Positions 1-6,934 of a stretch of DNA of 25,747 bases are shown one piece after another. Under the pieces are notes generated by a model, which did no database searches, was not told the origin of the DNA, and saw nothing but the letters and a program-made list of their open reading frames with translations. Positions within the stretch are counted from its first letter, which is position 1, and each line of letters begins with the position of its first letter. Origin of the DNA: Bacillota bacterium. GTDB taxonomy: Bacteria > Bacillota_E > Symbiobacteriia > Symbiobacteriales > Symbiobacteriaceae. The DNA lies in NCBI GenBank assembly GCA_003242675.1, contig QGVE01000022.1, positions 1 through 25,747 on the forward strand, given 5' to 3'. A program made the translations under genes and the position numbers.

Positions 1-2
1 TC

Positions 3-110
3 CCGGAGCGGCTGGCCGCGGTCGGCGACCTGTTCGCGCCGCTGCTCCGGTCCCCGCAGGACCTGCGGGGGGCGGCCGGCCGGCTGAGGCGGTTTCTCGG
101 CGGCGCATGA
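3..110 (+). CDS. C-terminal end of an unidentified protein (partial)
   Basis: An open frame enters from the left edge and ends at TGA 108-110. It encodes 35 visible residues, starting PERLAAVGDLF and ending RRFLGGA. The tail is rich in Leu, Arg and Ala and looks like amphipathic helix. Too little is present to name a family. A strong hairpin with a T-run begins about 60 bases downstream, so this is probably the last gene of its transcript. Confidence 0.55.
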   Translation, partial: PERLAAVGDLFAPLLRSPQDLRGAAGRLRRFLGGA

Positions 111-172
111 CCCGGTCCGCTCGCCCCCGGCGCCTGCGGCGGTACGGCCGGCGGTTTCGACAGACAAAAGGG

Positions 173-204
173 ACCGGCTGCCCCTGCAGAGGCAGCCGGT
201 TTTT
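173..204 (+). terminator. Rho-independent terminator
   Basis: A perfect 10-bp stem (173-182 with 191-200, arms ACCGGCTGCC and GGCAGCCGGT) closes an 8-nt loop and runs into five T. It ends the plus-strand transcript of the partial gene. The minus-strand gene stops 44 bases further on, so the hairpin may also serve that transcript, although the T-run is only good on the plus side. Confidence 0.85.
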
Positions 205-247
205 CCATGATGCCAGACCGGGTCGGCCTGCGCGCCGGGCCGCAGAT

Positions 248-691
248 TCACGAAGGAGAACGCCCCTTCGGCCTTGCCAGGTACTCGCGCATGCCGTGCA
301 TGAAGTAGTCCACCAGCCCCCTCGCCAGCGAGGGCAGGAGCTTCTGCGCACCCCGGAGTTCGATGTCGGCCTCGTACGCGACGACGGTCCCCTCGCCGTC
401 CGGCAGGAAGCGCAGGTCGGCGTGCGCCTCGCCGGAGCTGTTCTGGGCTTCGGCGGCGATGTGGAGGTGAAAGCGCTCGTTGGGGACGCGGTCGGTGATC
501 GCGATCACGCCGTGGTACACCACGGCAAGGCCGCCGAACCCGATCTTCAGGGTCGCCTTCCACCGGTCGGGTTCGACTTCCTCCAGCGAATGGAGGCCGA
601 CGGTGGCGCTGAGCAGTGCCTCCTTGTCGCTGAACAGCTTGTACACGACCTCGGGCGGTGCGGCGAAGCGGAACTGGCCGGCCACGCGCAT
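248..691 (-). CDS. CoxG/SRPBCC-family protein
   Basis: The 147-residue protein matches the small SRPBCC (START-like) fold of the CoxG group. It opens with the typical first strand and helix, MRVAGQFRFAAPPEVVYKLF, followed by a leucine-rich helix near residue 25. A run of beta strands follows (WKATLKIGFGG, VVYHGVIAIT, RFHLHIAAEAQ, ADLRFLPDGEGTVVAYEADIEL), then a long C-terminal helix around residues 117-140. SRPBCC proteins bind hydrophobic ligands in a deep cavity. CoxG proper helps CO dehydrogenase maturation or membrane attachment, but no cox genes are visible here, so the ligand and role are open. The ATG at 691 has a strong AGGAGGT site 7 bases upstream. It appears monocistronic. Confidence 0.8.
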   Translation of the reverse strand: MRVAGQFRFAAPPEVVYKLFSDKEALLSATVGLHSLEEVEPDRWKATLKIGFGGLAVVYHGVIAITDRVPNERFHLHIAAEAQNSSGEAHADLRFLPDGEGTVVAYEADIELRGAQKLLPSLARGLVDYFMHGMREYLARPKGRSPS

Positions 692-774
692 CGCTCACGA
701 CCTCCTTCCGCGTCACCGAGGGCGGGCGCCGTGCCCGCCGCGGCGCGGCCTCTGCTGCGGGGTCGCCGGCGGGA

Positions 775-794
775 AGTCGGACTGGAGTCTGACT
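775..794. repeat. Inverted repeat upstream of the CoxG-like gene
   Basis: Two 9-nt arms, AGTCGGACT and AGTCTGACT, flank GG and are complementary at 8 of 9 positions. The element lies 84 bases upstream of the CoxG-like start, in the 239-base stretch between that gene and the stop of the operon behind it. It could be an operator. No other clear element or gene is visible in that stretch. Confidence 0.3.
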
Positions 795-930
795 GAAGGC
801 GCCTGCTGTCCCGATTCGCCCCGGGCGCTCCACCTTCCTTCCCCGGGGCCTGGCCGGACACCCTGGGCGGCCGCCGGCCCGGGTGCCGGCCTCGGACCCG
901 GCGTTCGACCCTCCGGGCTCCTGCCCCGGT

Positions 931-1911
931 TTAGCCTACGGCGTGCCTCACCCGGAGGCTCCTGAGCACCTTGAGCCTGCTGTCCAGCATGGCGGAGAGA
1001 TGGGCCAGGCACTTGTGACGGTCCCAGCCCAGCCGCACCAGAACCGAGGCGGGGAGGCTGAGCCACCCGGCGCCGAGATGCGCAAGTAGGGCACCGACCC
1101 CGATCGCCGCGCCGGTCTTGGCCGCACGCTCCAGACCATCCCGCAGCGCCGCCGCGGCGCTCTTCCGGCCCAGTATGACGCATCGCCCTTCACTGAGGGT
1201 GATGATCACGAAGGGAAGCGCCGACAGAATGGAGTCCAGCACAGACCCCGCGGGGGACTCGGCAAGCGCCTCGAGCCACTCGGACACGGTCTCGTCCAAT
1301 TCTGCGTCCGAGAATCCACTGGCCAGGACGTCCTGCAGGTCCCCTGCCGCGCCGGCCACCTCGTCGGTGGTGAGAACCTGGATGTCCGAGTAGCGTTCCA
1401 GGGCCGATTTCACGTAGCTGAGGGAGTGCGTTGCCTTGAGCTGAAGGGCGTCGGCGACGGAACCGTCAGGGTTGAGGATCTGCAGGTCCCAACCCGGCTG
1501 GGCGGGCGATTCCGCCAGTACTGCGGTCTGGCCGGGTGCAAGTCGGATGTCGCCCACCCACTCGCCGGCGTTGAGCTTGTCTCTCACCAGCACTTCGAAG
1601 TACTTGCCCTTCAGGGCGGGCAGATACCTGGCCAGGGCTTCCTGGTCCAGGCCCCGGAGCGATTCGGGGTTGACGTTGGGAAAGGCCAGGCGGAAGGCCT
1701 CCGCCAGCCGAGGGTCAGCCGCGGCGGCAAAAGCCGGATCCGACAGGAACAGGCTGTGCACGGCGGCAGCGGCAGCCGCTGCCTCGAGCAGGGTGCCCTC
1801 CCGCTCCCGGACACAGCGGTGGTAGAGCTCCGCCACGCGCTGCCTGATGGGCCTCCCGTCCTGGCGCCGGGCTCTGTAGCGCCTCGCCAGTTCCCTCAGC
1901 CGTTCGTCCAT
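931..1911 (-). CDS. Unrecognised protein with PD-(D/E)xK-like pattern and hydrophobic C-terminal half
   Basis: 326 residues from the ATG at 1911; an in-frame ATG at 1956 would add 15. I chose 1911 because it leaves only a 16-base overlap with the upstream stop, with GGGGTGA just before it. The first 100 residues are helical with an Ala run. A compact segment then shows GKYFE (Glu106), GDIRLAPGQ, PGWDLQI (Asp142) and ALQLKAT (Gln157, Lys159). This E...D...QxK spacing resembles PD-(D/E)xK nucleases of the Mrr type, but that is my inference from motifs. Residues about 225-300 are hydrophobic and Gly/Ala-rich (LPFVIITL, GAAIGVGALL), suggesting membrane insertion. It is second in an operon with a membrane-anchored coiled-coil gene. 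I do not recognise the family. Confidence 0.7.
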   Translation of the reverse strand: MDERLRELARRYRARRQDGRPIRQRVAELYHRCVREREGTLLEAAAAAAAVHSLFLSDPAFAAAADPRLAEAFRLAFPNVNPESLRGLDQEALARYLPALKGKYFEVLVRDKLNAGEWVGDIRLAPGQTAVLAESPAQPGWDLQILNPDGSVADALQLKATHSLSYVKSALERYSDIQVLTTDEVAGAAGDLQDVLASGFSDAELDETVSEWLEALAESPAGSVLDSILSALPFVIITLSEGRCVILGRKSAAAALRDGLERAAKTGAAIGVGALLAHLGAGWLSLPASVLVRLGWDRHKCLAHLSAMLDSRLKVLRSLRVRHAVG

Positions 1912-2483
1912 GTCATCACCCCGAGCAGCACGGAGAGCAGCAAGGATATCGCACACAAGAAGGCGAGCAGGCGGGTGCGCCGGCGCTGGGCTTCGAGCTC
2001 GCGCCAGAGGAGGGCCGAGGGCAGGCGGTCCGGCCCTGCGTCCTCGTCGGAGGTGGTTCTTGTCTGACCTGTTTTCAGCCCGGTTACAGCTGCCCGCAGC
2101 GAGACCAACTCGGCCTCCGCTTTCTCCACCCGCTGTGCCAGTGCGTTCACCCGGCTGGTCGCGAACATCGCCTGCTCCTTGGCGAACGTAGCGTCGGAAA
2201 GGTCTTGCGCGAGCGCCTTCACGCGCGCAAGGGCCTCCTGCATTTCGGTGCGCAGCGCGGCGTGCTGCCTGTCCAGCCGGTCCGCCCGCTGGGCCAGACC
2301 CTCAGCCATTTGCTGCACGCGCGTCAGGGCTCGCTGCACACCCGCTACGCTGGCCTGCAAGTGCTCGAAGTCCCGGTGGAGCCCGAGCAGGACCTCACCG
2401 TAGACCTCGCTGTACTCCGCGACCTGCTGCTCAATGGCCTTTCCGGTAATCTGGTCCAGTATGCGCATCCGTCGTGCCCCCAT
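1896..2483 (-). CDS. Coiled-coil protein with C-terminal membrane anchor
   Basis: 195 residues from ATG 2483; an in-frame ATG at 2468 is equally possible, since neither has a clear Shine-Dalgarno. Residues about 20-125 are charged and heptad-like, rich in Leu, Ala, Gln, Arg and Glu (for example LAQRADRLDRQHAALRTEM), and predict a long coiled coil. A polar linker follows (TRTTSDEDAGPDRLP). The protein ends in a single membrane helix around residues 168-188 (LLAFLCAISLLLSVLLGVM). With no signal peptide this is a tail-anchored layout, the coiled coil facing the cytoplasm. Its stop overlaps the start of the nuclease-like gene by 16 bases, so translation is likely coupled and the two probably act together. 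Function unknown. Confidence 0.75.
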   Translation of the reverse strand: MGARRMRILDQITGKAIEQQVAEYSEVYGEVLLGLHRDFEHLQASVAGVQRALTRVQQMAEGLAQRADRLDRQHAALRTEMQEALARVKALAQDLSDATFAKEQAMFATSRVNALAQRVEKAEAELVSLRAAVTGLKTGQTRTTSDEDAGPDRLPSALLWRELEAQRRRTRLLAFLCAISLLLSVLLGVMTWTNG

Positions 2484-2487
2484 GGTG

Positions 2488-2517
2488 GCTACGTTTCGCG
2501 GAAATCGTTGCTACGTT
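2488..2517. promoter_or_regulatory. Direct repeat, possible operator of the minus-strand pair
   Basis: GCTACGTT occurs at 2488-2495 and again at 2510-2517, 22 bases apart, which is about two helical turns. It lies just upstream of the coiled-coil gene start in an AT-richer stretch (TTAATTATTGAG). Same-face spacing fits a dimeric regulator or cooperative binding. This is inference from spacing only; I saw no convincing minus-strand -35 and -10 pair here. Confidence 0.35.
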
Positions 2518-2609
2518 AATTATTGAGTTTCGCCCTGATTCTTCCAACATCCTTCCAGGAGGCAAGCGGTCCTTCACGCCCCGGTGACCGGGTGGCCAAC
2601 TACTCCCAA

Positions 2610-2639
2610 ATGACAGCGAAACACCATTACCGGTACAAT
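2610..2639 (+). promoter_or_regulatory. Promoter of the GH18 gene
   Basis: ATGACA (2610-2615) and TACAAT (2634-2639) are separated by 18 bases. Each hexamer matches the sigma-A consensus at 5 of 6 positions. The -10 lies 46 bases upstream of the GTG start of the GH18 gene. TACAAT also resembles the -10 of sporulation sigma-E promoters (CATACAAT), but I see no sigma-E -35. Confidence 0.6.
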
Positions 2640-2684
2640 CTAACACGACACACTTTCGGGTTGGATCGAACCGGGGGTGAGGCC

Positions 2685-4067
2685 GTGCGCAGGCTGCGTA
2701 GACCGCTGTGGATGGGGCTGCTACCGGTCGCGCTGTGGGTGGTCGGCGCCGCGGCGCCCGGCGCGCCCGGGCTGCCCGCCCCCGCGGGGCAGCAGACGGG
2801 AGAGGCCCGGGTGCTCTCGGACCGGGCGGGCGACGGCCGGGTGATGCGGGCGGCGATCGAACCGGTGGCTGACGCCCCCCCGGCCGATGGAGCCTCGGTC
2901 GGGAAGCCTTCGGCCGACGAACCCGCGGCCGGGGGGCCGACTGTCGGGGACCCGGCGGCGGGGGACCCGACAACCGAAGAGCCTGCGGTCGGGGGGCCGA
3001 GGGCCGAACCGCCAACGGCCGGGGAACCGACGTCCGAATTGCCCCCGGCCGGGGAGGCGTGTTTCGCGGAGCCCTCAGCCGGGCAGCCGGCCACCGACGC
3101 GTCGTCGGCGGAAGGCCCCCTCGTGGTCGCTTACTACGCCGAGGACTGGTTGGGCGACGTGCGGGCCCTGAACGCCCTGCGCGCCGCCGGCGCGCGCGTG
3201 GACCGGGTCGTGAACTTCGCCCTGGAGCTGCACGCGGACGGCTCCATCACGACCCGGTCCTACCCGGACCTTGCCGCCACAGCGGCGGAGATGGGGATAC
3301 CCGTGTACGGCCTCGTGCACAACATGGAAAACGGCTGGTTCAGCGCCGAGATCGCCCGGGCCGTCCTGGCCGATCCGGAGCGGCGGAGCCGGGCGGTCGC
3401 GGACATGCTGGCCATCGCGCAGGACCACGGCCTCGCCGGCATCGACATCGACCTCGAGAACGTGCCGGGCGATCTTCGCCCCGCGTACACCGCCCTCGTG
3501 GCGGAGGCGGCCGCCCGGCTGAAGCCGCACGGCATACGGCTTACCGTGTCCGTGCCCGCCAAGACCGGGGAGGACACGACCTCCAACTGGGGCGGCGCGT
3601 TCGACTACGCCGTGCTGGGGGAGCTGGCCGATCAGGTCGCGATCATGGCCTACGACGAGCACACCTGGGGACTGCCCCACGGCCCGGTGGCTTCGCTGCC
3701 GTGGGTGGAGCGGGTCGTCGCCTACGCCGTCACGCAGATTCCCCGGGAGAAGATTCTGCTCGGCATCCCTGCCTACGGCTATGACTGGATCGCCGGGACC
3801 CGTCAGGTGGTGGAGGGCCTGTCGACGGGCGGCGCGTACACCCTGGCCGCGCAGCACGGGGCCGAGGTGCTGTGGGACGACGCGGCGCAGGTCCCCTACT
3901 TCCGCTACGTCGCGGACGGCGCGGAGCATGTCGTCTACTTCGAGAACGGCCGGTCCGCGGCGGCGAAGCTCCGGCTCGCGGGCGAATACGGGCTGGGCGG
4001 GATCGCCATCTGGCGGCTGGGGCTGGGCGAGGCGTCGCTCTGGGACGCCATCGATGAGGGCCTCTAG
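2685..4067 (+). CDS. Secreted GH18 glycoside hydrolase with pentapeptide-repeat linker
   Basis: 460 residues. I chose GTG 2685, not the upstream in-frame starts, because GGGGGTGAGG sits just before it and the protein then begins with a signal peptide: Arg-rich start, hydrophobic core MGLLPVALWVVGAAA. Residues about 73-142 are a Pro/Ala/Gly linker in 5-residue steps (GDPAA, EEPAV, GGPRA, GEPTS). From about residue 146 comes a GH18 barrel (VVAYYAEDW). The active-site strand reads GIDIDLENV, with Asp254, Asp256 and Glu258 as the DxDxE core; the usual first Asp of DxxDxDxE is Ala251. The chain ends in the family's GIAIWRLG strand. Related proteins (YdhD, SleL types) cleave peptidoglycan, often spore cortex. 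No LysM is present; the linker may span the wall. It converges on the YlxY-like gene, the stops overlapping. Confidence 0.88.
   Translation: MRRLRRPLWMGLLPVALWVVGAAAPGAPGLPAPAGQQTGEARVLSDRAGDGRVMRAAIEPVADAPPADGASVGKPSADEPAAGGPTVGDPAAGDPTTEEPAVGGPRAEPPTAGEPTSELPPAGEACFAEPSAGQPATDASSAEGPLVVAYYAEDWLGDVRALNALRAAGARVDRVVNFALELHADGSITTRSYPDLAATAAEMGIPVYGLVHNMENGWFSAEIARAVLADPERRSRAVADMLAIAQDHGLAGIDIDLENVPGDLRPAYTALVAEAAARLKPHGIRLTVSVPAKTGEDTTSNWGGAFDYAVLGELADQVAIMAYDEHTWGLPHGPVASLPWVERVVAYAVTQIPREKILLGIPAYGYDWIAGTRQVVEGLSTGGAYTLAAQHGAEVLWDDAAQVPYFRYVADGAEHVVYFENGRSAAAKLRLAGEYGLGGIAIWRLGLGEASLWDAIDEGL
2901..3110 (+). repeat. Degenerate 15-bp tandem repeat coding for pentapeptides
   Basis: About 14 units of roughly 15 bp encode x-x-P-x-A type pentapeptides inside the GH18 gene. 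Units are diverged but kept in frame and rich in GGGGACCCG-like words. The array forms the linker between the secretion signal and the catalytic barrel. One unit carries the only obvious Cys of the linker (GEACF, residue 126). Confidence 0.7.
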
Positions 4068-5149
4068 TCTTCCTCCGGCCGGTCTCGCTTCGGCCGGGTT
4101 CCGGTCCCCGTCGCGCCCGGGGGCAGCGGGTCGGGCGAGAGCATCTCGCTCAGGGTGACCAGCCTGTAGCCCCTGCTCTGCAGCAGGTCGATGGCCTGCT
4201 CCAGAACCTGCACCGTGTTGGGCTTGGGATGCAGCAGGATCAGGTCCCCGGCCTTGGCCTTCTGGAAGGTCTCGAGGATGCGTTCCGGCGTCGCGTACTG
4301 CTCGTTCCAGTCGACCGTGTCCAGGCTGTAGAGCACCGTCCGCAAGTTGAGGTCGGCCGCCGTCTGCAGGATCGCCTGGTCGACCTCGGCCCGGTGCGGT
4401 GCATAGTACCGCACCGGCTGGCCGGTCAGGCCCTCGATGATCCGGACGGACTGGGCGATGTCCTCCTTCAGCCGCCCCGCGCGCGCCAGGGCCTTGGGGC
4501 CGTGGGTCAGGTTGTGGCCGTGGGTGGCGACCTCGTGCCCGTCGGCGGCGATGAGGCGGGTCATGTTCGGGTTCTGCTCCGCCCAGCGGCCGGAGAGGAA
4601 GAAGGTCGCCTTTGCGTCCTTGCGCTTCAGGATGGGCAGCATGCGCGCCAGCTCCTCGGTTCCCCAGTCCACGTTGATCAGGAGGGCCACGGCCTGCTTC
4701 TCGCTGTTGCCCTGCCGGATCGCGCTGAGGGGCAGGTCGGCAAGGCGCGTCTCGGCCGGCTGCACCCGGATCACCGGTTCCACCGCGGTGCCCGGCGGTG
4801 CCGTGGCCAGCCGCAGCCAGGTGCGCTCCACGTCCAGCTCGTACCCGTTGAGCTCCGGCACGGTGTACGGGATGCCGTCGGCCGATTCAAAGCGGCGGGC
4901 CGACACGGGCAGCGTGCGGTAGCCGGTGGCCAGGTCGTCCAGCAGGGCTCTGGCCTCCCGCTCCGTCATCCCCGAGAAGTCGAAACCGAGGAGCGTGACA
5001 CCCTCCGCGACGCGCGCCGCCCCGCTGTCCGCGGAGCGGAGGCCGCGCCACGGAAGGACCACGCCGGCCAGGATCAGGGCGAGCGCTCCGGCCACCCACC
5101 AACGGTTGATCCGCACGACGAAGAACTGCGCGCGGGAAGACGGGTGCAT
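4064..5149 (-). CDS. YlxY-like polysaccharide deacetylase homologue, membrane anchored
   Basis: 361 residues. A short cytoplasmic start is followed by one membrane helix (about 17-33). Residues about 49-110 (GVTLLGFDFSGMTEREARALL) resemble the PG-binding_4 repeat of VanW/YoaR proteins. A NodB domain fills about 153-338. Motif 1 is NVDWG (Asp161) instead of TFDDG: the catalytic-base Asp is kept but the metal-ligand Asp is Trp. The HxxxH metal pair is present (His212, His216). Motif 3 is APHR instead of RPPYG. Motif 4 (LDTVDW) and the motif 5 His (LLHPKP, His307) are kept. NVDWG is close to the YlxY/PdaB-like sporulation branch, where activity may be reduced or lost. The ATG at 5149 follows GAGGGGGG. 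Its stop overlaps the convergent GH18 stop. Confidence 0.87.
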   Translation of the reverse strand: MHPSSRAQFFVVRINRWWVAGALALILAGVVLPWRGLRSADSGAARVAEGVTLLGFDFSGMTEREARALLDDLATGYRTLPVSARRFESADGIPYTVPELNGYELDVERTWLRLATAPPGTAVEPVIRVQPAETRLADLPLSAIRQGNSEKQAVALLINVDWGTEELARMLPILKRKDAKATFFLSGRWAEQNPNMTRLIAADGHEVATHGHNLTHGPKALARAGRLKEDIAQSVRIIEGLTGQPVRYYAPHRAEVDQAILQTAADLNLRTVLYSLDTVDWNEQYATPERILETFQKAKAGDLILLHPKPNTVQVLEQAIDLLQSRGYRLVTLSEMLSPDPLPPGATGTGTRPKRDRPEED

Positions 5150-5305
5150 GGGAACCCCCCCTCATCTGCGTTCGCTTCACGGTATGTCCAGCGCGGCCGA
5201 GCTATGCGGAACCCGTGCACTTCGGGCGCCCGGGCGCAGGGAAACCGCTGCAGCGCGCCGAAAGTTGTCTCTTGCCCGAGCAGGGACGTCAGGAGGGGTT
5301 GGTTC

Positions 5306-5602
5306 GTGAAGTTGATCGTGGCGGTGGTGCGCGACGAGTACACCGGTCAGCTGACGGATGCGCTGACCCGGAAGGGGCTGGGGGCGACCAAGCTGTCCTC
5401 CACGGGCGGATTTCTCAAGGCCGGCAACACCACCTTCCTCATCGGCGTCCGGGACGATCAGCTGGAGGAGGCGCTCGGCGCCATCCGCGACGTCTGTCCC
5501 GGCTCGCAGGTGAGCCAGGGGAGCCCCAAGGCGGGCAAGGCGGCGCCCCAGTCCAGCGCGACGGTCTTCATCCTGGGCGTGGAGCGGATGTTGAAGGTGT
5601 AG
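5306..5602 (+). CDS. darA: Cyclic-di-AMP receptor, PII-like (DarA/PstA, DUF970)
   Basis: 98 residues; Bacillus DarA is about 109. GTG 5306 is chosen because AGGAGGGG lies 7 bases upstream and the family begins MKLIVAVVRDEY exactly there. Recognisable PII-like features are the first strand (KLIVAVV), the signature STGGFLKAGNTTFLIGV around residues 32-48, the helix DDQLEEALGAIRDVC, and the last strand SATVFILGVERM. The C-loop region (PGSQVSQGSPKAGKAAP) is short and Gly/Ser-rich. DarA trimers bind c-di-AMP at subunit interfaces; what they signal to is unsettled. It is monocistronic, with a strong hairpin behind it, and sits between the envelope pair and spmA. Confidence 0.9.
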   Translation: MKLIVAVVRDEYTGQLTDALTRKGLGATKLSSTGGFLKAGNTTFLIGVRDDQLEEALGAIRDVCPGSQVSQGSPKAGKAAPQSSATVFILGVERMLKV

Positions 5603-5648
5603 CCGCCGAAGCCGCGGGTGCAGACAGCGGATTTGCGACGGAAACGGC

Positions 5649-5677
5649 GGGGCGTCCCCGGAGGGGGACGCCCCTTT
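5649..5677 (+). terminator. Terminator of darA
   Basis: An 11-bp perfect stem (5649-5659 with 5664-5674, arm GGGGCGTCCCC) closes a 4-nt loop (GGAG) followed by TTT. The T-run is short, but the stem is very stable and lies 46 bases after the darA stop. Confidence 0.75.
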
Positions 5678-5703
5678 GCGCGCCCTCGTCCGCGGACGAG
5701 GGC

Positions 5704-5734
5704 TGAATTTGTCCCCCCCGGCATAACCATACGC
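5704..5734 (+). promoter_or_regulatory. Possible sporulation-type promoter of spmA-spmB
   Basis: TGAATTT (5704-5710) and CATACGC (5728-5734) are 17 bases apart. CATAC- in the -10 and TGAAT in the -35 recall sigma-G/sigma-E type promoters. The match is partial, and the call leans on the known sporulation control of spmAB in Bacillus. Confidence 0.3.
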
Positions 5735-5753
5735 GGGCGGGGGGTGCAGCACG

Positions 5754-6344
5754 GTGTTGAACCTCGTCTGGCTCGGGCTTATCTTGGTCGGGGTGGCCGT
5801 GGCCGCCGCCACGGGCAAGGCCTCGGCGGTCACCGACGCCGCTTTCAGCGGCGGCAAGCTCGCCATCGAGACCGCCATCGGCCTGGCGGGGACGATGGCC
5901 CTGTGGATGGGGATCATGAAGATCGCGGAGCGCAGTGGGCTCATGGAGGGGTTGGCGGCGCTGCTCCGGCCGGTGGTGCGCTGGCTCTTCCCCTCGGTGC
6001 CGCGCGACCACCCGGCCGTGGGGGCCATGCTGATGAACATCTCGGCCAACATGCTTGGACTGGGCTCCGCTGCGACCCCCTTCGGCCTGAAGGCCATGCA
6101 GGAGTTGCAGGAGCTGAACCCGGACAAGGAGACCGCCTCCGAGGCGATGTGCACCTTCCTGGCGCTCAACACGGCCTCCGTGACGCTGGTGCCCGGCACG
6201 GTCATCGCCCTCCGGGCGACCTACGGCTCGGCGAACCCCGCGGAGATCGTGGCCGTGACCCTGGTCGCCTCAGCGGTGGCCGGCGCGTTCTCGATCTTCC
6301 TGGACTGGGCGGTGCGCACGGCCCTGCGGGCACGGGGGAGGTAG
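5754..6344 (+). CDS. spmA: Spore maturation protein A
   Basis: 196 residues, the same length as Bacillus subtilis SpmA. It is a multi-pass membrane protein with the nucleoside-recognition (Gate) domain: N-terminal helix LVWLGLILVGVAVAAA, then the family segments LAGTMALWMGIMKIAERSGL (about 43-62), the asparagine-containing NISANMLGLGSAATPFGLKAM (about 95-115), and the final helices of LVASAVAGAFSIFLDW. SpmA and SpmB are needed for spore core dehydration and heat resistance. The GTG start at 5754 has GGGGGGTG upstream. It is followed with 5 bases spacing by spmB, and is the first gene of that operon. Confidence 0.93.
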   Translation: MLNLVWLGLILVGVAVAAATGKASAVTDAAFSGGKLAIETAIGLAGTMALWMGIMKIAERSGLMEGLAALLRPVVRWLFPSVPRDHPAVGAMLMNISANMLGLGSAATPFGLKAMQELQELNPDKETASEAMCTFLALNTASVTLVPGTVIALRATYGSANPAEIVAVTLVASAVAGAFSIFLDWAVRTALRARGR

Positions 6345-6349
6345 GCGGG

Positions 6350-6880
6350 ATGGCGGTGATCGACGCGCTGTCGCTCTGGGCCGTGCCGGGGATGCTCGCG
6401 CTGATCCCGCTGTGGGGGGCCATCCGCCGCGTGCCGGTCTACGACGCCTTCGTCGAGGGGGCGGAAGAGGGGCTGGAGATCGCCGTCCGGATCATCCCCT
6501 TCCTGGTCGGCATGCTGACGGCCCTCTCCATCTTCCGCGCCTCGGGCGCGATGGAGCTGGTGGCCGAGGCCCTGAGCGGCGTGATGGGCGCGCTGGGGTT
6601 TCCCCCGGAGGTCCTGCCGCTCATGATCGTCCGGCCGCTTTCCGGGGCGGGCGCGCTCGCGGTGACCGCGGACCTGCTGCAGACCCACGGGCCGGATTCG
6701 TTCGTCGGCCGGCTCGCCTCCGTGATGCAGGGCTCGACGGACACGACGTTCTACGTGCTCACCGTCTACTTCGGCTCGGTGGGCGTGCGGAGGGTGCGCT
6801 ACAGCGCCGCCGTGGGCCTGGCGGCGGACCTGGTCGGATTCCTCGCCGCGCTGTGGGTGTGCCAGTGGTTTTTTCAGTGA
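6350..6880 (+). CDS. spmB: Spore maturation protein B
   Basis: 176 residues; B. subtilis SpmB is 178. The ATG at 6350 lies 5 bases after the spmA stop, with GGGGGAGGT across that stop as its ribosome site, so the two are translationally coupled. It has the second Gate-domain half: VYDAFVEGAEEGLEIAVRIIPFLVGMLTAL (first 20 residues of this form the family hallmark), then MIVRPLSGAGAL, then MQGSTDTTFYVLTVYFGSVG, and a C-terminal membrane helix. Together with SpmA it forms the spore-maturation membrane pair. In Bacillus the next gene is rluB; here RidA and an unknown minus-strand gene lie between. Confidence 0.93.
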   Translation: MAVIDALSLWAVPGMLALIPLWGAIRRVPVYDAFVEGAEEGLEIAVRIIPFLVGMLTALSIFRASGAMELVAEALSGVMGALGFPPEVLPLMIVRPLSGAGALAVTADLLQTHGPDSFVGRLASVMQGSTDTTFYVLTVYFGSVGVRRVRYSAAVGLAADLVGFLAALWVCQWFFQ

Positions 6881-6934
6881 GCTTATGGTAAAACTAGAGC
6901 GGATCGAAACCATCGGAGGAGGCATACGCCGCTC

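Noticed and set aside
692..930. Small frames between the CoxG-like gene and the coiled-coil operon
   Set aside because: Only Arg/Pro/Gly-rich shadow frames without ribosome sites; nothing beyond the inverted repeat is supported.
2901..3110. CRISPR-like array
   Set aside because: The units are 15 bp, in frame and diverged, without spacers; they encode a protein linker.
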